64,000 bases of DNA from Dryomyza anilis (GCA_951804985.1 OX638132.1:40396619-40460618), one strand, 5' to 3'; positions 1-10,000 are shown, counted from the stretch's first letter. Program-made: numbers and translations. Notes: generated by a model from the letters alone, not told the origin.

Positions 1-613
1 AACCACAAAAACCTGGAATTAATAGTGAGTTAATTAAACATAAAAAGTTAATTAAAAAAAAAAACAATCCACAAACAAAAAAAAACTAAAAGATATGAAG
101 TAAAAATGAAAAAAAAAACATCGAACTATTAAATGGGAGAATCAATACTATAAAGTAATAAAGGACTCATTAAAAAATATATATGAAACGATAAAGAGAC
201 TTGAAGAGGAAACACATGGAAGAATAGCCTGGAGAAAACACCTGAGGCATTGAAAACTAAAACCGTAGATGGAAGAGACTTACACCAATAAAATGAATCG
301 TAATTATTATTAAATATTATGTATGTGATTGATTGTATAAAATTAAGAATTTAAATTTTTAAGAAAATTAAAAAAAATATACACAAAAGTATTACGAATA
401 TAATGAAAGTGTGATCGTTACTCATTAAACTAAACATTAAAATAATATAAAAATTAATTATTATTTTATTTAAAATTCTGGACGATCCTACGGAACGGTT
501 CTCCAAACTAAATACTACCAACGACACGACAATGGCTTCAGCTTAACAGATAACACAAATGATGACACATTTGCTGGAAACAGCAACAGTGTCATTAAGA
601 ACAGAATTAGTAA
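1..613 (+). other. AT-rich leader before errantivirus-like gag
   Basis: No open frame longer than a few dozen codons and no recognisable LTR end or primer-binding site. The position directly ahead of gag suggests it is the untranslated leader, and perhaps decayed 5' LTR, of the element that follows. The true 5' end of that element is either off the left edge or too decayed to see. Confidence 0.4.
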
Positions 614-1564
614 CAAATCGTTTTAACAAATGTAAACGCGGTTGTAGAGTATTCCCCCCAAAACATTGTCGAAAATTTAAATTGTGACGAATCTTTAGAT
701 ATTATTAAAACTCTGCCACAATTTTCAGGAAAAGGTATTTCATATGTCAGCTGGCGAGAAGCTGCTAAAAATTCTATGACATTATATGTGAAAGGTAGCC
801 GCAGATATTTTGCAGCATTAACTATTTTAAGAAATAAAACCATTGGTAACGCCAATGATATTTTAACATATCATGGAACAGTATTAAATTATGACGCGAT
901 TCTTAACCGTTTAGATTTCGCTTATGCGGATAAGCGACCAATTCATATTATTAAACAAGAGCTTAGTATCTTGCGACAAGGTAATATTTCAGTAATTGAC
1001 TATTACAACGTGGTTAACACAAAACTAACAGCTATAATAAGTAAAACAGTAATGACATATGGAGAAAATGAAGAAATGATAAAAGAATTAAACAGGAAAA
1101 ATCGTGAAAATGCTCTGCGAGTATTTATTACGGGACTAAATGCCCCGTTTGCAAACATACTATTTTAATTATATCCTAGTGATTTGCCAAATGCCCTGGC
1201 AAAAGTACAGGAACTTGAAGCAAATAATGTAAGGGTAAATTTTGCCCTACAATATACCAAAATAGGACAAACATACAATAATTTAAACAATAACACTAAA
1301 TTTAATGAATATTCTAGAAATCATATGCCTCCACGAGGACATAAAATAGGGTACAATAACAATAATTTAAGATTTCCTCAAGGAAATCAAAACAATAATA
1401 ATACTAATAATAGAACGGAACAAATGGAGACTGCAAACTCTAAACAAGTTCCGCAAAAATTACAGTGGAGCATTTTTCCACAAAATAATAATAATCAATC
1501 AAATAATTATAGGCAACAAACGCCACAATATAACAATACGAATTACCAACAAAATCCGATTTAA
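614..1564 (+). pseudogene. gag: Errantivirus-like Gag, one internal stop
   Basis: One reading frame (frame 2) runs from about 614 to 1564, broken only by a TAA at 1166-1168; the frame resumes directly after it. The first half contains a capsid-like stretch with motifs such as LDFAYADKRPIHII and ALRVFITGLNAPF, which are characteristic of Gag in the gypsy/17.6/297 group of insect endogenous retroviruses. The second half (about 1260-1564) is rich in Asn and Gln, as is common at the C-terminus of these Gags, and has no zinc knuckle. No good ATG exists upstream of 776; an ATG at 531 hits a stop after four codons. Gag would assemble the particle and package RNA. This copy could make only a truncated product. 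Confidence 0.8.
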
Positions 1565-2491
1565 CATCAGGGTGCACTTAACTATCAAGAATTCAAGAGA
1601 TAAACCGGAAGTGTACAACCAAGTATGCAACCACAAATTAAGACCCAAAGAATTAACAACATTGATGAGGATTTTAGATTTGATTTTAGAAGAAGGACAA
1701 ACCTTATTAAGTTAATTTATAATAATAAAATTGAGCAAATTAATTTTATAAATGAAAATTACGTTAGATGATAGAAATTCATGGGTCGAAAATGTCCTAT
1801 GACGCCCGTCGAAGAATCAAACCGACATGTTGAAAATTAAAATATTGTAGGATACAAAAATCCTACAACGCCAACCGAAGAATTCACCGGTAATACAAAT
1901 ACCTTTTTGGAAGAACAATCTTCTGAAATACCCGTCGAAGTATTTACCGACAATATAAATAGAACTGAATTACTTGAAAATCAAAGCAATAAAATTAAGA
2001 ATGAGATCCGAATAACTCATTCTAAAATAAACATGAATCTGCCTTTCAGGACAGATATAAAAGCTGAAATTAGAACATCTGTTGAAACTCCTATATGGAG
2101 TAAACAGTATCCACATCCGCTATCTGTAAATTCATTTGTTAATAAAAAATTCAACAATTTTTAAATGATGGAATAATAAACCAAGACAGATGAATCTTCT
2201 TCGAGTATTAATACTCAACATTCCGCTGAAAGTAGCGATAATTCACAAATTAAAGAAACTAATAAACCTTTAAATCAATTTAAACAACAGATGATTTTGG
2301 CTAAAGTCATGAATAAACTATAAATTTTGGAAGAACTAGACATATCATAGCAAATGACACTGTAGAAAATTTAATAACAATTTTAAAGGAATTTCTGAGA
2401 CCTGGTATTGTGACAGCAATACACAGCACTACTGAAGATTTTTATGAGATAAAAAATATGTTATTGACAATCTTTAATGGTATAAAATTCG
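1565..2491 (+). pseudogene. pol: Errantivirus-like pol, protease and RT mostly deleted
   Basis: About 1600-1770 reads in frame as the Gag/Pol junction and the start of protease, but no DTG/DSG catalytic triad follows. From 1907 to 2164 an 85-codon frame ends in a stretch (NLPFRTDIKAEIRTSVETPI) that fits the segment just before the fingers of Ty3/Gypsy reverse transcriptase. The next recognisable piece, near 2290-2490, is the linker between RNase H and integrase. The RT catalytic core (YxDD) and RNase H are therefore missing between about 2165 and 2280, a loss of well over 1 kb compared with related elements. The remainder is broken by stops. The DNA element at 2494-3068 then interrupts the linker. 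Confidence 0.65.
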
Positions 2492-2493
2492 TA

Positions 2494-3068
2494 TATGGGC
2501 CATTCCACACCAAATCGACCAAAAAAAGTCAAATTTGAGATTTAACCTTTTCGATCTTAATGAACTTTTGGCAACTGATAAAGGGTATCGAGACATGCAC
2601 TAAACAATTTTTTTTATTTTAACCGACCACTACTTCCAGAGATACAGTGGCTCAAAGTTGGCAAAAAGTGCCAAAAATCACTTTTGTAGTGTTGTTCATA
2701 TTTAAATATCTCTTGAACTAGAAATGCGAGTTAATGGCTCGTTTTAAAGCTAATAGAACAAGCTTTTAGAAAAATTAAGTTGGAATTTCCAAACGGTAAC
2801 ATGTGGCCCGTGGTCATTATCTTTGCACTTCAAAATTGTGGTCCTTAAAAAGGACCCTTTTTAAAATTCTGAAAAAAATCCTAAATTTTCGTCAATTTAT
2901 TGTTCATGTTCATGCAAAATTTCAAGATGGTATTTTGATGGCATCATATTTTAAAAAAATATTTTATTTAGTGCATGTCTCGATACCCTTTATCAGTTGC
3001 CAAAATTTCATTGAAATCGAAGAAGGTGAGTTCCAACCGCTGGTCGATTTGGTGTGGAATGGCCCATA
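2494..3068. mobile_element. 575-bp foldback TIR element, TA target duplication
   Basis: The ends are perfect inverted repeats of about 28 bp starting TATGGGCCATTCCACACC, flanked by TA on both sides (2492-2493, 3069-3070). The inverted repeat continues inward with gaps; for example GGCAACTGATAAAGGGTATC near 2570 has its exact complement near 2985-3005. No transposase is encoded. TA duplication is typical of the Tc1/mariner superfamily, so this looks like a non-autonomous MITE. It sits in the pol linker of the errantivirus-like element, and an open frame at 2803-3459 that crosses its right end is an accidental fusion. Confidence 0.8.
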
Positions 3069-3070
3069 TA

Positions 3071-3749
3071 CAAAAAATTTCCCAATTGATGTGCCTAACG
3101 TAGAAGATCTAGGTAACATATTTGAACAAACTTATAATAGAGCTCATAGAAGCCATTTGGAAAATTTAAAACAAATCGAAAATATGTATTATTGGCCGGA
3201 AATGAGAAAGAGATTTAAAGAGTACGTAAAAAATTGCGTAATCTGCAAAAAAAAAAAATATGAACATCATCCCACTAAAGTACCAATTGGAGAAGCTCCA
3301 ATTCCCGAAAACGAGGGGGAGCAGTTACACTTAGACATATTATTTGCAGAAAAACTTAAATTTATAACTTGTATTGATTCCAATTCAAAATTCTTAATAG
3401 CTAAACATATTGAGGATAGAACTAATTTAGAAAACAAAATCCTAGAAATTTTACAATAATATCCTGATACAAAAATTATAATTTTGGATAATGAACCTAT
3501 TTTCGTTAATCCACAATTTAGATCCCTTTTACAAATACTAAATATTGAGATTTTTATTGCGACCCTCGACACAGCTCAACAAACGGCCAAATTGAACGAG
3601 TCCATTCCACTTTAATACAAATAACTAGATTATTAAAGAAGAAAATGACCTTACTAGTAACTTAGAAGCAATACTTAGATCAGTACGAGAATATAATAAA
3701 ACAATTCACTATGCTACAAATAGAAAACCATCTGATGTGTTGTATAATA
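3071..3749 (+). pseudogene. pol: Errantivirus-like integrase, N-domain and part of core
   Basis: The sequence from 3071 to 3459 continues the pol frame interrupted by the foldback element. It holds an HHCC zinc-binding domain (an H-containing start near 3140, then YYWPEM, and CVICKKKK near 3240) and the first acidic strand of the integrase core (LHLDILF near 3330). After a stop at 3457-3459 and frameshifts, the core resumes near 3570-3740 with a NGQIE-like segment that holds the catalytic Glu. Integrase would join element cDNA to host DNA in the nucleus; this copy is inactive. The element at 3750-4600 splits its end. Confidence 0.75.
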
Positions 3750-4600
3750 TACATCTGCACAAATGGTTTTCTTCAAAAGTTTCCTCTGCAAATATGCACT
3801 ACTGCACTCTACAGTTTTGAACTCATTCAGCAAATGACAATCGACGGAATTATGGTGAAGTCTCTCTGAGCGACTTCACTTCACTTCAGTATTTGTTTCA
3901 TTGGTGTCAAGCACTGTCAAAACATCAAGCCATTCAAAACATTCAATGTTTTGAAAAACACAACAAACGACAACACTGTCGCTGAGCATGCAACGAATAC
4001 AGTAGGAGCAGCTAGTGAGCGCAATGAGTAACGAGTGAAAAAACGAACATTGAAAACAACAACAAATCTAACGATCGTTCGACGGAAGTAATATTGTTGT
4101 TGGTATTTATGTGTTAATAAAAAATACAACAAACATTATTTAAAAAAAAAAAATGTTAAAAAAAATGTACGACAAAAACAACGCTTTGGTCGAAAAGCAA
4201 TATATCAAAAAAAAAAATTAATTAAATAATGAAAAAAATGTTTTTCGATAAATAAAAAACTTAATATAAAATATTATGTGATTTTCTTATACCATTTGTT
4301 TTTTTTTCTATATTTCAATATTAATGAAAATTCCTACTCTATTCCTTACTCTAGTAAGAATGATAAATAAAAAAAAATGAAAAATGCACTAAGTGTCATA
4401 AGCAGTACATTTCAGTATTTGAATGTTTATTGCACATCATCATAGACCTCTTCACTTCAGTATTGTTTTGCTTGTGTTTTGATTTGACAGTACTTGGTTC
4501 TTTGTTGTTGTGAGCAAGATATTCTTTTGATTTTCAAGCATAGAGTTGACGACAGTAAATGTTTTGAAGTGGGTTTCAAATGGACTTGTGCAGATGTCTA
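3750..4600. mobile_element. 851-bp non-autonomous DNA element, 10-bp flanking repeat
   Basis: The 10-bp sequence TTGTATAATA occurs at both borders (3740-3749 and 4601-4610). The ends are inverted: CATCTGCACAA at the left and TTGTGCAGATG at the right, with a 2-nt difference at the very tip. The interior is AT-rich with partly inverted segments (CTTCACTTCAGTATT appears on both halves) and holds no convincing protein. An 8-10-bp duplication suggests a hAT-like or related superfamily. Without it, the integrase frame would be continuous at the nucleotide level, which supports a clean insertion. Confidence 0.65.
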
Positions 4601-4610
4601 TTGTATAATA

Positions 4611-4853
4611 AAGTAAAACATGAGGATATACCTGACAATAGGACAGGTAGCCCAAGAAAAAATGCTATTATGGCATAATAAAGATCGAAAAAATAAAGAA
4701 TATCACACGGGACAGATAAATTACGAAAAAATTATAGGAGAAAGAAATAAACTCCAACCTAGATATAAAAAACAGAATATAAAAGAAAATTTTGGTAAAA
4801 AAGTAAAAATAAAAAATAAAATAATAATTAATGAAGTACAGAATATAATATAA
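4611..4853 (+). pseudogene. pol: Errantivirus-like integrase C-terminal tail
   Basis: An open frame from about 4620 to 4853 encodes a basic segment with HNKDRKNKEYHTGQINYEKI and RNKLQPRYKKQNIKEN. This corresponds to the C-terminal part of integrase in gypsy-type elements, downstream of the DDE core. It follows the 3750-4600 insertion and ends at a TAA directly before env, the expected gene order. It is a displaced part of the pol at 3071-3749. Confidence 0.65.
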
Positions 4854-4862
4854 ACACTTGCG

Positions 4863-5688
4863 TTGTCGAAGACAGGTACACTAAGTCCGATCATTCAAAA
4901 TTTAAACGAGATAAGACAGATAATTAGTCACGAGCATACCAAAATTACCTTTTTAGATTTAATTGATATTTCTGAATTTAAAATTGTAAGAAATAAGGAC
5001 ATAATAGTAATTTATATTAAATATCCCATTATCAAGAAAACATGTAAATTTTTTGATGTAAAAGCAATCGCTCAAAAAGATGGGAAATTAGTATTAGAAA
5101 CCGAAATTGCCAAATGTAATAATATATATACAGACGTTATAAATTGCAAAACAGAACTAAACTGCGAGCTGAAAGGTCCCCGGTTCGAGCCTGGGCTGGG
5201 GCTAACAACATCTTTTCATAGAAACATTTTTCTAAACCGCGTTACCTCTCGGCAGTAAATGGCAAATCTACGAGAGTAAAACATTGCCTATGAAAAGCTC
5301 TCACCTGCCGTTCGGATTCGGCAATAAACATTGAGTACAAATATAATACGCATAGCACAAAATGGTGAGAGAGCACGGCCTAAGTTCTTATAGGACTGTA
5401 GTGCCAAACTATTATTATTATTATAATCATTCGGTCAATGGAAAAGTTCTCTACGGAACTTATTTAATAATGTTTGTAAATCAAACTATGATTGATAATA
5501 CCATTTATGTAAACCCAACCTCAGTAATTTGTGAATACGTCAAAAATTGTATCCCAAGAAATTACGAAATAATTCAATATTTAGAATCAGGAAATTCTGA
5601 ACTAAAAATTGAAAATATAAATTTACTAACTTTAACGAAAAAAGAATTTAACTCTCACCGAATTCTTTGGACAATTATAATTGTATAA
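4863..5688 (+). pseudogene. env: Errantivirus-like Env remnant, split by a SINE
   Basis: Two pieces lie on either side of the SINE at 5161-5426. The upstream piece (4863 to about 5160) has FLDLIDISEFKIV, a hydrophobic DIIVIYIKYPII and CKFFDVKAIAQ; the downstream piece (5427-5688) has VLYGTYLIMFVNQTMIDNT and spaced cysteines. Position after pol, length and these patterns fit the envelope glycoprotein of insect errantiviruses, which in intact elements is made from a spliced RNA and mediates membrane fusion. N-terminal signal and transmembrane anchor are not recognisable, so only the middle to C-terminal ectodomain seems present. Inactive. Confidence 0.6.
5161..5426 (+). mobile_element. tRNA-derived SINE, 5'-truncated
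   Basis: This matches the SINE at 8453-8757 from inside the tRNA-like head (CTGCGAGC...GGTTCGAGCC, the B box) to the (TTA)n tail. The upstream part with the A box is absent. It interrupts the env remnant. Sequence drift from other copies is moderate. Confidence 0.85.
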
Positions 5689-5813
5689 ATTAAAATTAAA
5701 ATATTGTACAAAAATTTCAAAGCTAAAAAAGAACAAGAAATATTTTTGAAAGCAATGACCAATCTTGAAAGCTTAATGAAATAACTTAAAAAGAAACGGG
5801 ACGTTTCTTCTTA

Positions 5814-5824
5814 AGAAAGGGGAG
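5814..5824 (+). promoter_or_regulatory. Polypurine tract of errantivirus-like element
   Basis: The purine run AGAAAGGGGAG lies directly before an AGTTAA that matches the usual LTR start of gypsy-group elements. This is the expected primer for plus-strand DNA synthesis. Confidence 0.6.
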
Positions 5825-6090
5825 AGTTAATAGATAACAAATATATGGAATAGCAATGGGCCATATAAACAAAGATGCAAATTGCCTGGTCAGCAATTTG
5901 TATCTTATTACATCAATCATAGTTTGATTATGTCGTACGAGAAATATGAAACTTCCAATAATTAATATAAACAGTATTGTATTTTTATATAAGTTGACAT
6001 TGATCAGCATAAGTTAGTTTTTAAGCTGAGTGAATAAAGTTAAGACATAATAATAAAGAAATCCGGAGTGAAAACTCTGGGAAAAAAATA
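5825..6090 (+). repeat. 3' LTR of errantivirus-like element (3' end approximate)
   Basis: It starts AGTTAATAG after the polypurine tract and contains two AATAAA-type signals near 6033 and 6052. The end was set near 6090 by composition; no upstream LTR is available in the window for alignment, so the border is uncertain. Confidence 0.45.
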
Positions 6091-6299
6091 TTTTTTTTAA
6101 TAACTAAATGTTGTAAGTTTTAATTTGCATACAAAAAGTGAAACATGTTTTATATATTTTAATTTGTCAAAATTATTAGTGTTTGTATTACGTATCGTTA
6201 AATTTATATACATACTTAACTATTTAAAAAATATATATATTGGAAATTTTAGCATGTCGGGGGACAGGCGGGGTCAGAATCCCTACAACCATCAGCCTG
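6091..6299. other. Unassigned AT-rich stretch
   Basis: Very AT-rich sequence between the LTR and the repeat at 6300. A short GC-rich patch at 6254-6300 stands out (GTCGGGGGACAGGCGGGGTC) but was not matched to anything else. No gene is visible. Confidence 0.3.
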
Positions 6300-6745
6300 A
6301 TAACTTCCCTATAAAATATTATAGTTAACTGTTTGGCTACTTCTACAAAAATAAAAAAGTATGTGATTTTTTCAGCGTTACCTATTCATTTATAAATTTC
6401 GTCGTCATTTAGAAAAATAATTAAATATTTTTCTTAACAATCAGCATTTAATTTTTTTTTGTACATAATTACAAATCCTAATCGCTATGGTCATCAGATC
6501 ATGAATATAACCATATAATTACAAATGCGGCTTTATTACCTTTCATTTGAGTACCTATTTGACCAAATAGGTAGGTGCACCGGTTTTCAATTTTTCTAGG
6601 GTACCACAGATCCGATTTTTTTCGTTTTTAACCAAATAAAACTGTTGGTTTAAAGGGAAAAGTTGGTTTAAAAAAGCAAAGTTAGGAATAATTCATTTTC
6701 ACTGTATTATGTTTATTGGATATTTAAGAGACGTTATTGACTGAT
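6300..6745 (+). repeat. Dispersed repeat, copy 1 (see 32225-32655)
   Basis: About 440 bp match 32225-32655 in the same orientation with scattered differences and small gaps. Shared landmarks include ACAATCAGCATTT, ATCGCTATGGT, CCATATAATTACAAATG and the near-palindrome TACCTATTTGACCAAATAGG. At the second site this sequence forms one arm of a longer inverted repeat; only that arm is present here. Confidence 0.75.
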
Positions 6746-6783
6746 TTGAAATTTGTAGCAAAATGGCGAAAATAAATTAGTAT

Positions 6784-7056
6784 TGTTACGAAAATTCAGT
6801 CTACGGAAAACTGTTTTACAAGTTCGTATCTCTGGATTGTGCAAAAAATAATAAAAACTCTCTTATGTTTGGTTTAAATTACAACAATTAACTTTAATAA
6901 TTCTCATTATCTAACAACTTTACTAATTATAAATTCTAACAACGGCAGCATGTCCACTATTTAACATGACATTGATCACACACGAGATGCACTCGACCAT
7001 TATCTTGCGTTTCTTTTACTCTTGGACAGTGGAGAAAATTACCTTTTTCAGTAACA
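6784..7056 (-). repeat. 3' LTR of copy A (shortened)
   Basis: Ends in TGTTACGAAAATTCAG (minus-strand 3' end) and CAGTAACA. It is only 273 bp against 545 bp in copy B; the U3 centre, including the TATA region, is missing. Confidence 0.8.
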
Positions 7057-7424
7057 CTGCCGTAACGGTCATGGGTTCCGTAACACTTCCGTAACACTCG
7101 TGGCGGGCTACAAAGCATAACCAAATCTCCATCCTTAAATCCATCAGAGTTTGCTCTCAAGTCGTATCTGGACTTTATCTTACTATTTGGAATTTGTATC
7201 CTCTGCCTTAAGGACTGATGCAACTCGTCTCGGTCTTCACTTTTCTTCTTACCCAAAACACTTTTTGGAATCGGATTTTGACCATCCATGGCAGTACGTT
7301 CGAAATGTACTCCTACGTTGTATTGATTCATCTTACCGCAACTCCTGACGGGTTTTCTTTTTGCGGATACACATTGCTTACATCTGTGAATTCAATAGGC
7401 GACTGACTTCTGACTTCGTTTCAG
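7057..7424 (-). pseudogene. pol: Copy A pol 3' fragment
   Basis: The minus-strand frame near 7331-7070 begins around the integrase core entry (MNQYNVGVHFERTAMDG), jumps directly to the C-terminal region (GKKKSEDRDELHQSL, DLRANSDGFKDGDLVMLCSP) and then runs into 3' LTR sequence. The middle of the integrase core, with the second Asp and the Glu, is absent. The same internal jump exists in copy D at 60264, which suggests the two copies share this deletion by descent. Not functional. Confidence 0.7.
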
Positions 7425-8115
7425 TGAACCCATGACCGTTGAATAACTGTTAATGTCACTTTTCAGAATTGTTAGCAAAACTTCGGCTGCGCCTCCATGT
7501 CCTTTTGTTGCATCGATTAGTTACAGCCGTTGTCTCAAATTGTAGCTGAAAAATGCTGAACGCAGTTGTTCCATAGTACATCGTACATCGGTTACAGCTT
7601 AGTACCACCGGCAACATGCAGTGAAAGTCCACTTAGCTGTAGCAATCTGACATCTTCTTGTATTTTCTGTAGCTTTTTCTCGAAACCATTTTCAAATTTT
7701 TCATTTTATCAAGAACGTCATCCATATACGCTTCAAGCTTATTTACTTTTCTTTAAGTGTATTAGAAACTTCTAGAAGCTGCTTCGAATGTTCTTGAAGC
7801 TGTTCAGAATTTTCCTGAAGTCTCTGCTCCATTTTAATGGAATTTTCTTCCTTTTTCTGAAACTGCTACTGTACAACTGCTATTAATTGGCTCATATCAA
7901 GTGCTTGGGACTGTACTTTCCCTTCAGTGTCCAGAATTTTCGTTGACGGTGCCTCAGCTTCCACTTCAAAATTGTGCTTTGCGAGATTAATGTCTTCGGG
8001 CTCAAATTCTTTCATTAGATGTTTCTGAAGCTCTACTTTCGTTCCAGCAGTTGCAAGATTACGAGACGCCAGCTCCTTCTTTAGTTGGTCGACTTTAAGT
8101 TGATTAAATTTTGTA
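7425..8115 (-). pseudogene. gag: Copy A gag remnant with SAP-like N-terminus
   Basis: Read from 8115 downward, the start codon region is deleted, then a SAP-like helix pair follows (QLKKELASRNLATAGTKVEL), then a Gln/Glu/Ser-rich coiled-coil section and traces of capsid. Several stops and frameshifts break it. It ends abruptly near 7425, where integrase-derived sequence begins. It is a degenerate relative of the gag in copies B, D and E. Confidence 0.7.
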
Positions 8116-8119
8116 TCAC

Positions 8120-8138
8120 AATCCCACTTCTGACACCA
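8120..8138 (-). promoter_or_regulatory. Primer-binding site of copy A (tRNA-Leu type)
   Basis: On the minus strand it reads TGGTGTCAGAAGTGGGATT, one base inside the 5' LTR end. It is identical to the site in copy B and complementary to the 3' end expected of a tRNA-Leu(CAA). Confidence 0.7.
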
Positions 8139-8139
8139 T

Positions 8140-8940
8140 TGTTACGAAAATTCAGTCTACGGAAAACTGTTCTACAAGTTCGTAGCTCTGGATTGTGTAC
8201 AAAATAAAAAAACACTCTTTTGTTTGGTTTAAATTATTATTAATTCACATTAACTAACAACTTTACTAATTATAAGTTCTAACATCTGTTGCATGTCCAC
8301 TATTTAACTTGACATTGATAACAAACGAAATGCACTCGACCACTTTCCAATTACTACTGAGGTGCTGTGTCTCAGATGCGGCGCCCTTAAGCATGCATCA
8401 GTTCGAAACTTTTCGACAAGCATCGACATGTTTCGAGAACCTGGTATATTGGAAGCCGCGGTAGCTCAGTGGTTAGTGCGTTGGACTGCGAGCCGAAAGG
8501 TCCCCGGTTCAATCCTGGACTGGGGCTAACAACATCTTTTTTAGAAACATTTTTCTATACCGCGCTACCTCTCGGCAGTAAATGGCAAACATCCGAGAGT
8601 AAAAACATTGCCTATGAAAAGCTCTCACCCGTCGTTCGGATTCGGCAATAAACTGTAAGTCCCACCACTTTGAGTACAAATATAACACGCACAGCTCAAA
8701 ATGGTGAGAGAGCTCGGCCTAAGTTCTTATAGAACTGAAGTGCCAAACTATTATTATTATATTGGCAACTCATTCGCACTTATGTGTTGTTAATTCGCGG
8801 ATCTTCTATCTGTTTCTTGCACATTGTCCCAGTTCGCTGAATGATCTTTCGTCTCTTTCTAACACATTGCTTAGTGCGCTGAATTGTCATGCGTTTCATT
8901 TACTCTTGCAGAGTGGAGCAAATTACCTCTTTTCGTAACA
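8140..8940 (-). repeat. 5' LTR of copy A with SINE insertion
   Basis: Runs from TGTTACGAAAATTC (8140) to CTTTTCGTAACA (8940). Net of the SINE and its duplicated target it is about 488 bp. It matches copy B LTR over most of its length, with several gaps. Confidence 0.85.
8453..8757 (+). mobile_element. Full-length tRNA-derived SINE (reference copy)
   Basis: This 305-bp copy is flanked by the 8-bp direct repeat TATATTGG (8445-8452, 8758-8765). The head resembles a tRNA: A box TAGCTCAGTGG at 8462-8472 and B box GGTTCAATCC at 8506-8515, the internal RNA polymerase III promoter. A unique body of about 220 bp follows, ending in CCAAACTATTATTATTAT. It was inserted into the copy A LTR after that element arrived. 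The tRNA of origin is not assigned. Movement would depend on a LINE reverse transcriptase supplied in trans. Confidence 0.92.
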
Positions 8941-9107
8941 GTATATTTAAAATAAATAATAAAATTATATCGCCGGATCAAAATTTTGACAATTCCATTG
9001 TAATCTGTAGTGAATTAGATTTAAGATTCCAAAATTTTATCAACATCCAACCAAAATTAAAAATGTTATTCAACTTTATCAAAGCTATGTACGAACGATT
9101 TTCATTT
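8941..9107. other. Unassigned stretch between LTR copies
   Basis: AT-rich with a short plus-strand open frame that begins inside the neighbouring LTR and has no recognisable domain. The first four bases are the target duplication of copy A. Confidence 0.3.
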
Positions 9108-10000
9108 ATTAATTCACATTAACTAACAACTTTACTAAATATAAATTCTAGCAACTGCTGCATATCCATAAATTAACAATAGACGTTTTTCTTTTTTAGT
9201 TCAAAGCAGTACGTTCAGTGTAGCCAGTGCAGACTGATTCTTCACTGAATAGTGCATTCTCCGAGCTACTCTGTTTTTGCTGTGTTAATTTTGTCACACT
9301 TTGAGTAGAGCAGCTATATAATGACATTTGACACTTATAATTTTTTTGCAAATGTATATAAATAAAACTATTTAACACTAACGATCACTACTGAATAATA
9401 TACTTTCTATCTTATTATGGCACTTTTTTTTGACCAATGACTTCATTTTATAAATTTATTACTTTTTTAGTTTTCGTTTTCATCTGTCATTTGAGAAAAA
9501 AAGACAAAGGCAGAGATGCATTTTGCTTGTCGAGCACGTTTAGCGAGTGCTCCATGTCATTAAAAAAACATAGTTAAAGCACTGACTGTTTCGACCAAAT
9601 AAAAAACAAAAATCACAAATTTTGACAGTTTGTGCTCTACTCCATTTGCTCTGAACTAATAAAAAAAAAACGTAATGATTACACACGAGATGCATTGGGC
9701 CACTGCTTAAGTGCTGAGTCTCAGACGCTGCGTCATTTTTATACTGCGTACATCAGTTCGACACGATTCGAAACGTTTCAAGCAGCATCTACACTTTTCG
9801 CGAACGCTGCTGTATTTACATCTCATTCCCACTCTTGTGTTTTAATGCGCTGATTTTTCATCTCTTTCTCGGTTACTTGTTCAGTTTGCTGAATGATCTA
9901 CCATTTCTTTATAACACATTGCTTAGTACGCTGAATTGTCCTGCGTCTCATTTACTCTTATTAAATGACACAGTGAAGCAATTTAAATCTTTTTGTAACA
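9108..10000 (-). repeat. Truncated SAP-Gag family LTR remnant
   Basis: Segments 9108-9182 and 9674-10000 match the copy A LTR in order and orientation (TTATTAATTCACATTAAC..., then GATTACACACGAG... to TTTTTGTAACA). The other LTR end (TGTTACGAAAATTC) is missing, so this is a truncated solo LTR. The element at 9183-9673 interrupts it. Confidence 0.8.
9183..9673. mobile_element. 491-bp TIR element in LTR remnant
   Basis: Imperfect terminal inverted repeats of about 25 bp: ACGTTTTTCTTTTTTAGTTC at the left, and at the right the complement of ACGTTTTTTTTTATTAGTTC. The surrounding LTR sequence resumes directly afterwards. No coding capacity. The length of the target duplication could not be fixed because the flanking LTR has drifted. 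Confidence 0.65.

Larger units (their letters stand above)
6784..8940 (-). mobile_element. SAP-Gag LTR element copy A, internally deleted
   Basis: The unit is bounded by LTRs ending in TGTTACG/CGTAACA and flanked on both sides by GTAT (6780-6783, 8941-8944), a 4-bp target duplication. Read on the minus strand the order is 5' LTR (8140-8940), primer-binding site, gag remnant, a small piece of pol and a short 3' LTR (6784-7056). Protease, reverse transcriptase, RNase H and most of integrase are missing, so the 2.16-kb unit is a deletion derivative. Its sequence is clearly more diverged than copy B. A SINE sits inside the 5' LTR. Confidence 0.85.

Noticed and set aside
2803..3459. 218-codon frame as a gene of its own
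   Set aside because: The first 88 or so codons come from the foldback element and the rest from errantivirus-like integrase; the frame is an accident of the insertion.
8453..8530. Genuine tRNA gene
   Set aside because: A and B boxes are present but the acceptor stem does not pair and the sequence is repeated as the head of a SINE family.
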